DNA of 64,000 nucleotides from Thiocapsa rosea (lineage in GTDB: Bacteria > Pseudomonadota > Gammaproteobacteria > Chromatiales > Chromatiaceae). The DNA lies in contig NZ_RBXL01000001.1 of the NCBI RefSeq assembly GCF_003634315.1, positions 2,956,501 through 3,020,500 on the forward strand, given 5' to 3'. Both the position numbers and the translations under genes were made by a program. A model generated the notes under the pieces. The model worked only from the letters and a program-made list of their open reading frames with translations. It was not told the origin of the DNA and did no database searches. Positions 57,919 to 64,000 of the stretch are shown here, piece after piece. Numbering within the stretch: position 1 is the stretch's first letter; every line of letters begins with the position of its first letter.

Positions 57919-59673
57919 ATGACCGAACGATCGACCCTCGCCGGGGGCGCCACCCTCGCCATCACGGGCTCCGGCGGCAGCGGAGCGGTCACGGCGGGGC
58001 TCATCCTGCTCGCCGCCGTCGGGCGCGCCGGCTATTACGGTCTGCTCGGCCGCTCGGCCGGTCCGCAGATTCGCGGCGGTGAGTCCGCGGCCATGCTGCG
58101 CTTCGGGACGCAGCCGATCGAGTGCATGGGCGATTGCTTCGACCTGCTTGTCGGTCTGGACTGGGAGAACGTCGCCCGCTTTGCCGACGAGCTGCCGCTG
58201 GATCGCAACAGTCTCATCCTCACGGACGCGCAGGCCGAGCCGATCCCCGAGATTCTCCTGCGCTCGGGCGCGCAGGTGCGCAGCCTGCCCTGGAAGGCGC
58301 TCGCCGATGCCCAGACCGAGGGGCGCGTGAACATGGTCGCGCTCGGCATGGTCGGCGCGATGCTCGGTCTGCCGCTGGATGCGCTCGAAGCAGGCGCGCG
58401 TGCGACGCTCGGCGGCAAGAGTGCTCGGGTGTTGAGCCACTCGCTCGATTGCGTCCGCTCCGGCTATGCCGCCGCCGACGCCTCGAGCGTGCCCTCATCG
58501 GCAAGCGCCCCGGCCGTCGCGCGCTGGAACATCAGCGGCAACGAGGCGGCGGGACTGGGTGCGGTGCGCGGCGGGGTGCGGTTCGTCGCGGCCTATCCCA
58601 TCACCCCGGCGAGCGAGGTGTTGGAATGGCTCGCGCCCCGCTTGGAGCTGCTCGGCGGCTCCTTGCTCCAGGCCGAGGACGAGCTGGCCTCGATCAACAT
58701 GATCATCGGCAGCTCCTTCGGCGGCGTGCCCTCGCTGACGGCGACCTCCGGCCCGGGCTTAAGCCTGATGGTCGAAGGCTTGGGTCTGGCGGTGGCGAGC
58801 GAGACCCCGGTCGTGGTGGTCAACGTTCAGCGCGGCGGTCCTTCGACGGGCATCCCGACCAAGTCCGAGCAGTCCGATCTGAACATTGCACTCCACGGAC
58901 TGCACGGGGACGCCCCGCATCTGGTCCTGGCCGCCTTGGGGATCCGCGATTGCGTCGACACGGTTGAATGGGCGGTCGGTCTGGCCGAGCACCTGCAGAC
59001 GGTCGCGATCGTGCTGTCGGATCAGATGCTGGGCCAGTCGCGCGCGATCATCGACCCGCCCGGCGACCGGCCGTTCGGGGCAGGGCAGAGGCCGCATCTG
59101 CAACGCCTGATCGCGCAGGAGGCGGACCCCGATCATCGTCGCTATCGGCCGACGCCGGACGGCGTCTCGCCGATGGCGCTCCCCGGACTGGCGGGCGGGA
59201 TGTATACGGGCGAGGGTCTGGAGCACGGCCCGGGCGGCGCGCCTTCGAGTCGTGCGATCGACCACGCCGAGCAGCTCGAGAAGCGTCTGCGTAAGCTGAC
59301 CGGATTCGACTACGGGCCGGGTTGGGCCGAGATCCGGGGCGAGGGCGACCATTTGCTTCTGACCTGGGGTTCCTCCGCGGGTCCGGTCTTCGAGGCCGCG
59401 CAGCGTCTGCGTGACGCGGGGATTCCGACGCGGGCGATCGCCCTGCGCCTGCTCGCACCGCTGCAACGCGAGGCGTTGCTCGAAGCGATCGGCTCGGCCG
59501 GCTCGATCCTGGTCGTGGAGCAAAACCAGACCGCACAATGCTTCGCCTATCTCCATTCACAACGCGCGCTCCCGACGCATGCCCGGTCTTTTGCCCGACC
59601 CGGCCCTCTGCCGTTGCGACCCGCCGAGATCATGCGCGCGCTGACCGAGCGTCATGAGCGCCAGGAGACTTGA
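57919..59673 (+). CDS. korA: 2-oxoacid:ferredoxin oxidoreductase, fused gamma-alpha subunit
   Basis: The 584-residue protein has an N-terminal gamma domain (LAITGSGGSGAVTAGLILLA, GRSAGPQIRGGESAAMLRFG, about residues 8-180). The alpha domain starts near NISGNEAAGLGAVRGG (about 200) and contains AAYPITPASEVLEWLAPRLE, LQAEDELASINMIIGSSFGG, TATSGPGLSLMVEGLGLAVA and VQRGGPSTGIPTKSEQSDL. With KorB it oxidises a 2-oxoacid, probably 2-oxoglutarate, to the acyl-CoA and reduces ferredoxin. ATG 57919 begins the Rossmann-like start. It diverges from nifV. Confidence 0.93.
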   Translation: MTERSTLAGGATLAITGSGGSGAVTAGLILLAAVGRAGYYGLLGRSAGPQIRGGESAAMLRFGTQPIECMGDCFDLLVGLDWENVARFADELPLDRNSLILTDAQAEPIPEILLRSGAQVRSLPWKALADAQTEGRVNMVALGMVGAMLGLPLDALEAGARATLGGKSARVLSHSLDCVRSGYAAADASSVPSSASAPAVARWNISGNEAAGLGAVRGGVRFVAAYPITPASEVLEWLAPRLELLGGSLLQAEDELASINMIIGSSFGGVPSLTATSGPGLSLMVEGLGLAVASETPVVVVNVQRGGPSTGIPTKSEQSDLNIALHGLHGDAPHLVLAALGIRDCVDTVEWAVGLAEHLQTVAIVLSDQMLGQSRAIIDPPGDRPFGAGQRPHLQRLIAQEADPDHRRYRPTPDGVSPMALPGLAGGMYTGEGLEHGPGGAPSSRAIDHAEQLEKRLRKLTGFDYGPGWAEIRGEGDHLLLTWGSSAGPVFEAAQRLRDAGIPTRAIALRLLAPLQREALLEAIGSAGSILVVEQNQTAQCFAYLHSQRALPTHARSFARPGPLPLRPAEIMRALTERHERQET

Positions 59674-59674
59674 G

Positions 59675-60511
59675 ATGGATGTTGCCGGTATCACCCCGAC
59701 CCTCCGAGCCAAGGACTACAAGTCCGATGTCGCACCCGTCTGGTGTCCCGGCTGCGGACACTTCGCGGTGCTGTCCGCCGTCACCAAGGCGCTGGCGCAT
59801 CTGAAGCTCGCCAAGGAGCGCGTCGCCATGATCTCCGGCATCGGCTGCTCGTCGCGCTTGCCGGCCTATGTCGATGCCTACGGCTTCCACGGCATTCACG
59901 GCCGCGCGCTGCCGATCGCCTCGGGGCTCAAGGCGGCCCGGCCTGACCTCACCGTGATCGTGGCCGGCGGCGACGGCGACGGCTTCTCGATCGGGGGGAA
60001 CCACTTTCTGCACGCCTGCCGACGCAACATGGACCTGACCTACATCGTCATGGACAACGAGGTCTACGGCATGACCAAGGGCCAGGCCTCGCCGACCACA
60101 CAGCCGGATTGGGCCAAGAGCAAGCTCACGCCGCACGGCACCGGCATGCGCCCCTTCCTGCCCACGGCGATCGCGCTCGCGGCCGGTGCGAGCTTCATCG
60201 CCCGTGGTTTCGCGGGTGATCCCAACGGATTGACCAAGCTGCTGGTGGAGGCGATCGAGCATCCCGGATTCGCCTTTCTGCAGGTCTTGAGTCCCTGCCA
60301 GACCTTCCGCCCGGAGCAGAAGGAGTGGAAGCACCTGGTCCACCCGAGCGACATGGCGCCGACCGACGATCCGGTCGAGGCCGCCCGCTTTATCCAGGCC
60401 GACGACGGCATGGCGCTCGGCCTGCTCTATGTCCGGCGGCTCCCGGTCTGGCAGCCGCAAAACCAGGCGACCGCGACCACCGCGGATCTGGAACGGGAGT
60501 TTGCCTTATGA
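59675..60511 (+). CDS. korB: 2-oxoacid:ferredoxin oxidoreductase beta subunit
   Basis: The 278-residue protein has the ThDP-binding motif VIVAGGDGDGFSIGGNHFLH, preceded by WCPGCGHFAVLSAV and ISGIGCSSRLPAYVDAYGFH. YIVMDNEVYGMTKGQASPTT follows. The two Cys of WCPGCGH and a later C (CSSRL) are the usual iron-sulfur ligands. ATG 59675 (AGGAG six bases upstream) is preferred over an ATG inside korA. The C-terminus overlaps the next gene by 4 bases (ATGA). Confidence 0.95.
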   Translation: MDVAGITPTLRAKDYKSDVAPVWCPGCGHFAVLSAVTKALAHLKLAKERVAMISGIGCSSRLPAYVDAYGFHGIHGRALPIASGLKAARPDLTVIVAGGDGDGFSIGGNHFLHACRRNMDLTYIVMDNEVYGMTKGQASPTTQPDWAKSKLTPHGTGMRPFLPTAIALAAGASFIARGFAGDPNGLTKLLVEAIEHPGFAFLQVLSPCQTFRPEQKEWKHLVHPSDMAPTDDPVEAARFIQADDGMALGLLYVRRLPVWQPQNQATATTADLEREFAL

Positions 60512-61050
60512 GCACGCCATCGAGCACGCCATCGACGCAGCGGATCGAGTCCGTCGCCGAGTTCTTGGTGCATGCGCTCGAGCTCGAGCACGAATCCGCC
60601 GAGCGTTATCGCCAGCTCGCCGAGTCCATGACCGTGCACCACAACCACACGGTCGCCGCTGTTTTTCGACTCCTCGCCGACATGAGCGCCGCACATGCCT
60701 CCGAGGTGACAGCCCGCGCCGAGGGCCTCCGGCTCCCCGAGATCGCCCCCTGGGACTTCAAATGGGCCTGCCCCGGCAGCCCCGAGGTCGATTGCGACGA
60801 CTTCGACGTCAGCTATTTGATGACCCCGCTTCAAGCCTTGGAGCTGGCGCTCTTCAACGAGATCCGCGGTCGCGATTTCTATGCCTTCGTCGCCACCGAC
60901 TCACCGCAGCCGCGGGTCCGCGCGCTCGCTGCGGAGATGGCCGCCGAGGAGAACGAGCACGTCGAGCTGGTCGCCACCTGGGTCGAGCGCGAGCGCCTGG
61001 CCCCGACCCGGACGCCCGAAGATCTGGATCCGCCCAATCAGTTGGGCTGA
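60508..61050 (+). CDS. ferritin-like/rubrerythrin-like diiron protein
   Basis: The 180-residue protein shows repeated E-x-x-H motifs in helices: FLVHALELEHESAERYRQLA, AAVFRLLADMSAAHASEV, LELALFNEIRGRDFYAFVAT and MAAEENEHVELVATWVER. This is the rubrerythrin-like ferritin-superfamily diiron site, without a C-terminal rubredoxin domain. It is coupled to korB by an ATGA overlap and may protect the oxygen-sensitive oxidoreductase, an inference from context. Confidence 0.85.
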   Translation: MSTPSSTPSTQRIESVAEFLVHALELEHESAERYRQLAESMTVHHNHTVAAVFRLLADMSAAHASEVTARAEGLRLPEIAPWDFKWACPGSPEVDCDDFDVSYLMTPLQALELALFNEIRGRDFYAFVATDSPQPRVRALAAEMAAEENEHVELVATWVERERLAPTRTPEDLDPPNQLG

Positions 61051-61066
61051 AGTCCGACCCTCGGGA

Positions 61067-61154
61067 TTAAACCGCGCCCGGTGCGGTATGCGTCATTCGT
61101 TGGAATGGCTTGGCCGCACCGGCTCCGACGACTGTCGGATCTGGCGCGGTTTAA
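61067..61154. repeat. AAACCGCG/CGCGGTTT element
   Basis: TTAAACCGCGCCCGGTGCGG, TATGCGTCATTCGTTGG, hairpin CACCGGCTCCGAC/GTCGGATCTGG, end GCGCGGTTTAA. It lies 16 bases after the ferritin-like gene. Confidence 0.9.
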
Positions 61155-61173
61155 GTTATTAAGAAAATTAGAT

Positions 61174-61260
61174 TTTAAACCGCGTCTCGGCAAGATCGAG
61201 GAAGCCCCCGACTCTGAACACCATGTGAAAACGACGTATTTCGCTCTGGACGCGGTTTAA
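61174..61260. repeat. AAACCGCG/CGCGGTTT element, second subtype
   Basis: TTTAAACCGCGTCTCGGCAA to CGCTCTGGACGCGGTTTAA with GTGAAAACGACGTATT inside, resembling the 33923 copy. Two subtypes of the element thus stand in tandem within 200 bases. Confidence 0.88.
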
Positions 61261-61443
61261 GACCATCCTTTTTTTCCGGTTCGAAGCGGAGTGCCTGGTC
61301 GGTACGCGAGAGCAGGCCGAGAATCGGCTCGACGAGAGCGAGAGAGAAGCGGGCAAGGGTGCGGGGTGATCAACCCGCCGCCGAGCCCCGCCGACAACCC
61401 CCGCAGTTGATACGAACGCAATTGGAGGGCAACGCACGTGAAG

Positions 61444-62019
61444 ATGTTTGGAATCGATGTGTTGAATCGACGCTTCAACTCGGTATTGCCGGTCGCGATG
61501 CTCACGGCAATGAGCGCGGGGGCTGCGTTGGCGACGACTGTCGGGAACATGCCGGCTCGTCCACTCGACGCATTCCTCTCCGGCTTGGATGCGCAATGCA
61601 CCGCCAGTGCGCAATTCGATGCATTTCTTCGGGCACTAAGAGAGCATGAAGGCGAGGTGTATCGTTTGACGCCTGCGGCGGCGAAAGCAGTTCTCGACGC
61701 GCCGATTCGATCCGCGATCGGTGATATTCGGATCGTCGAAGAGACAGGTGAGTATCAACTGATCGAGGTGGATGTGACGGGAACCTGGCGTGAGGTTCCC
61801 GTGGAATCCATCCAATTCTGGCTTGGAAAGTCCAACGGGATTGCGGGCACGGCCGTGATCTTTTCGCCCCCGAGTGAACCGGCATTGAAGGTCTTCCAGA
61901 CGCGGATCGAGACATCGGCGACACAGATGGCCGACGATCCCGACAACGATATCGAGGCGTCGACGGGTCTCAAGGTCGAAGACGGCAGAGCCCAGATGTG
62001 GTGTGACTGGTCGACTTGA
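61444..62019 (+). CDS. secreted protein of unknown function
   Basis: The roughly 191-residue protein has a signal peptide (VLPVAMLTAMSAGAALA) and no recognised domain. Visible segments are LDAFLSGLDAQCTASAQFDA, YRLTPAAAKAVLDAPIRSAI, YQLIEVDVTGTWREVPVESI and IEASTGLKVEDGRAQMWCDW, a mixed alpha/beta pattern with two Cys. A GTG two codons earlier (61438) is an alternative start. It lies in front of the DUF6398 gene by 42 bases but is probably independent. Confidence 0.6.
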   Translation: MFGIDVLNRRFNSVLPVAMLTAMSAGAALATTVGNMPARPLDAFLSGLDAQCTASAQFDAFLRALREHEGEVYRLTPAAAKAVLDAPIRSAIGDIRIVEETGEYQLIEVDVTGTWREVPVESIQFWLGKSNGIAGTAVIFSPPSEPALKVFQTRIETSATQMADDPDNDIEASTGLKVEDGRAQMWCDWST

Positions 62020-62061
62020 TTGGTTTGCGATGCAACGACAAGTCCAACGAGGTGAAACGAG

Positions 62062-62565
62062 ATGACAGGACAACAAACAGAGCGGGTGCCGACCGCGCTC
62101 CAGGGTCAGTACGACGCGATCACCGCGTTGACCGACCCGTTCTGCGAGGCCCATTTGAATACGGAGTACAGGGATCTCTGTCGACGGATGGTCGCGAAAC
62201 TCTGCCGGAAACGACCCTCGCCGCTTGCCACGGGCAAACCGAGCACCTGGGCCTGCGGGGTCGTTTACTCGGCTGGACGCGTCAACTTTCTGTTCGACAA
62301 AAGCCAGACACCGACCATGACTGCCGAGGAGCTGTGCTCACCCTTCGGCGTCAGTAAGAGCACAGGCTCGGCGAAATCGACCGCGATCCTCAAATGGCTC
62401 AATTCCCATCAAGGCGATCCCAATTGGACACTCCCCAGCCGGATTGGCGACAACCCGCTGGCCTGGATGATTCAGGTGAAAGGCTTTATCCTCGATGCTC
62501 GGACGGCCCCTCGCGAGATTCAAGAAGAAGCGTTTCGGCTTGGGTTGATCCCCTATCTGCCGTGA
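62062..62565 (+). CDS. DUF6398-type protein
   Basis: The 167-residue protein reads YRDLCRRMVAKLCRKRPSPL, STWACGVVYSAGRVNFLFDK and MTAEELCSPFGVSKSTGSAK, then DNPLAWMIQVKGFILDART and EEAFRLGLIPYLP. This matches the DUF6398 pattern with an internal helix-turn-helix-like segment (SVSKSTGSAKS region). The function is not known; the family is sporadic and often associated with mobile or stress genes. Confidence 0.75.
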   Translation: MTGQQTERVPTALQGQYDAITALTDPFCEAHLNTEYRDLCRRMVAKLCRKRPSPLATGKPSTWACGVVYSAGRVNFLFDKSQTPTMTAEELCSPFGVSKSTGSAKSTAILKWLNSHQGDPNWTLPSRIGDNPLAWMIQVKGFILDARTAPREIQEEAFRLGLIPYLP

Positions 62566-62589
62566 GCGGCAACGAGGAGACGAAGAGGG

Positions 62590-63216
62590 ATGGATCCGGT
62601 TGTCGTGATCGATTTCGAGACCACCGGCCTGTCGCCGGACATGGGCGACCGTGCAACCGAGATCGCGGCCGTCTTCATCCGCGACGGGCGCATCGTCGAT
62701 CAGTACCAGAGCCTGATGAATGCCGGTGTTCGCATCCCATCCTTTATCGAGCACCTCACCGGGATCAGCAACGCCATGGTGCGCGAGGCACCGCCGGCCA
62801 GCCAAGTCATGGCGGAGGTCGCGGACTTCGTCGGCGACTATCCCCTGGTCGCCCACAACGCCTCGTTCGACCGCAAGTTCTGGGATGCCGAGTTGGCACG
62901 CATCGGGCGCAGGACACCCCAAGCCTTCGCCTGCTCCATGTTGGTCTCCCGTCGCGTCTTACCTCAAGCACCCAATCACAAGCTCGGCACCCTGGTCGAG
63001 TACGCCGGATTACCGGTCACCGGCCGCTATCATCGAGCGCAGGCCGACGCCGAGATGGCGGCGTATCTGACCCTGTATCTGGAGCGGGCCTTGATGGAGC
63101 GGTTCGGGCTTCAGGCCGTCTCGCATGATCTCCTTGGCAGGATTCAGCGGACGGCGAAGACGCAGCTTGAAAACTGCATCGCGCGTTACGGCGGGGCGGC
63201 AGCGGGAAGCGGATGA
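62590..63216 (+). CDS. DEDDh-type 3'-5' exonuclease
   Basis: The 208-residue protein has VVIDFETTGLSPDMGDRATE (ExoI: D-E), YPLVAHNASFDRKFWDAEL (ExoII: N-x-x-x-F-D) and YHRAQADAEMAAYLTLYLER (ExoIII: H-x4-D), as in DnaQ/PolC epsilon-type or TREX-like exonucleases. It is a stand-alone proofreading-type exonuclease with unknown partner. It is followed 22 bases later by the restriction-like gene. Confidence 0.88.
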   Translation: MDPVVVIDFETTGLSPDMGDRATEIAAVFIRDGRIVDQYQSLMNAGVRIPSFIEHLTGISNAMVREAPPASQVMAEVADFVGDYPLVAHNASFDRKFWDAELARIGRRTPQAFACSMLVSRRVLPQAPNHKLGTLVEYAGLPVTGRYHRAQADAEMAAYLTLYLERALMERFGLQAVSHDLLGRIQRTAKTQLENCIARYGGAAAGSG

Positions 63217-63238
63217 GCGTTGCGACAGGGGTGTTTTG

Positions 63239-64000
63239 ATGCCAACCGAGGGCGTATCACGGAACTTCGGATTTCTTCGGGCCTATGAGCAACAGCTTGA
63301 TCGCCTCGGCGCCCTGGCGGAACGTTATTTCGCCGATGATCCCTCGACCTGCCTCATCAAGCTCCGCCAGTTCGGCGAGGAGCTGGCCCGCCAAGTGGCC
63401 GCTCGGAGCGGTCTTCTCGCGACCCCGGACGAGCTGCAATCGGACCTGTTGCGTCGTCTCAAGTTCGAGCGTGCGGTGCCTCCCGAGGTCCTCGATCTGT
63501 TTCATCAGGTCCGGATTGTCGGCAACCGCGCGACGCACCATGGGGACGGTGATCACCGGGATGCCCTGACGACGCTCAAGATCGCCCGGCAACTGGCGAT
63601 CTGGTTTCACCGGACGTTTGGAAAAGATGCGGGTTTCAAGCCCGGCCCTTTCGTGCCGCCGACCGCGCCGCAGGCGGCTTCGGAATCACTCATGGAGGAG
63701 CTGGAACAGTTGCGCGCCGAACGGGCTCAACTGCTCGGCAAGGCCGAGAAGTCGCGGGAAGCGGCCAAGGCGGCGAGGGTCGCCCATGAAACCGCCGAGG
63801 CCCGCGCCCGCCGGATCGACGAGGAGCGAGAGTTGTGGGCCGTGATTGCGCAGGACGCGGAGGACCAGAAAAACGCAGCACTGGCCGACCTGCTTGTCCT
63901 CCAGACGGCCGCCGCCCAAGCCACGCCGCAGCAGAAGGCCCGCCGGCAGCAACAGGCCGAGCAAGCCGCCAAAGGGATCGATCTCGACGAGGCCGCGACG
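63239..64000 (+). CDS. type I restriction R-subunit-like protein, N-terminal part (partial)
   Basis: The frame runs from ATG 63239 to the window end (254 codons). It starts with an R-protein/DUF4145-like helical region (FLRAYEQQLDRLGALAERYF, LKFERAVPPEVLDLFHQVRI, VGNRATHHGDGDHRDALTTL) and a long coiled coil (about residues 148-238). It ends at IDLDEAAT, where HsdR-type proteins begin their endonuclease domain. Helicase motifs would lie beyond the window. The DEAD-box restriction assignment is an inference from this N-terminal pattern. Confidence 0.75.
   Translation, partial: MPTEGVSRNFGFLRAYEQQLDRLGALAERYFADDPSTCLIKLRQFGEELARQVAARSGLLATPDELQSDLLRRLKFERAVPPEVLDLFHQVRIVGNRATHHGDGDHRDALTTLKIARQLAIWFHRTFGKDAGFKPGPFVPPTAPQAASESLMEELEQLRAERAQLLGKAEKSREAAKAARVAHETAEARARRIDEERELWAVIAQDAEDQKNAALADLLVLQTAAAQATPQQKARRQQQAEQAAKGIDLDEAAT

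Overview
The window looks like chromosomal DNA of a high-GC gammaproteobacterium, most probably a purple sulfur bacterium of the Chromatiaceae or a close relative. This is inferred from the nifV-nifW-nifZ-nifM group, the RfaH-type antiterminator, a Wza/Wzc exopolysaccharide locus and dense families of short palindromic intergenic repeats. No rRNA, tRNA or CRISPR array was seen.

Layout. (1) 1-8276: polysaccharide genes (acyltransferases, three GT4-like and one GT2 glycosyltransferase). The first 3.7 kb is clearly more AT-rich, and a DDE insertion sequence interrupts the group. (2) 8.3-33.8 kb: a highly rearranged accessory island. It holds a frameshifted SGNH hydrolase, four decayed pieces of a UDP-glucuronate decarboxylase gene plus one intact copy, shards of other sugar-nucleotide and glycosyltransferase genes, about a dozen complete or broken toxin-antitoxin modules, an IS21-family element with a 7-bp target duplication, and very large arrays of hairpin repeats. 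A REP-associated tyrosine transposase (RAYT, 32132-32662) sits among the same hairpins and is the obvious candidate for mobilising them. Nearly every array edge coincides with a truncated gene. (3) 33.0-46.6 kb: an exopolysaccharide assembly locus with a GT2, O-antigen ligase/polymerase, PHP-type tyrosine phosphatase, FecR-like secreted protein, Wza-like exporter, Wzc-like chain-length regulator/tyrosine kinase, a TPR protein, a J-domain/NTF2-like membrane protein, a WecA-like sugar-phosphate transferase preceded by a coupled 18-codon leader, and RfaH. (4) 46.7-52.8 kb: housekeeping and envelope genes (two SDR-type oxidoreductases, TrmO, two Slp lipoproteins, a Trm112-like protein, an alpha/beta hydrolase fused to a membrane domain). 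(5) 53.0-57.7 kb, minus strand apart from the HHE gene: nitrogen-fixation accessory genes nifV, a TPR-like ORF, nifW, nifZ and nifM, read from a good sigma-54 (-24/-12) promoter. (6) 57.9-61.0 kb: a divergent 2-oxoacid:ferredoxin oxidoreductase (KorA gamma-alpha fusion, KorB) with a ferritin-like protein. (7) 61.4-64 kb: a secreted unknown, a DUF6398-type protein, a DEDDh exonuclease and the start of a type I restriction R-subunit-like protein.

Two repeat systems dominate. The first is the RAYT-associated BIME-like unit: two hairpins, a spacer of about 50 bp, then the same hairpins inverted. It is confined to the island. The second is a dispersed element of about 85 bp with ends AAACCGCG/CGCGGTTT. 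It occurs between genes, often exactly at stop codons, and in one case it carries a start codon. Together they explain most of the non-coding DNA and most of the long spurious reading frames.
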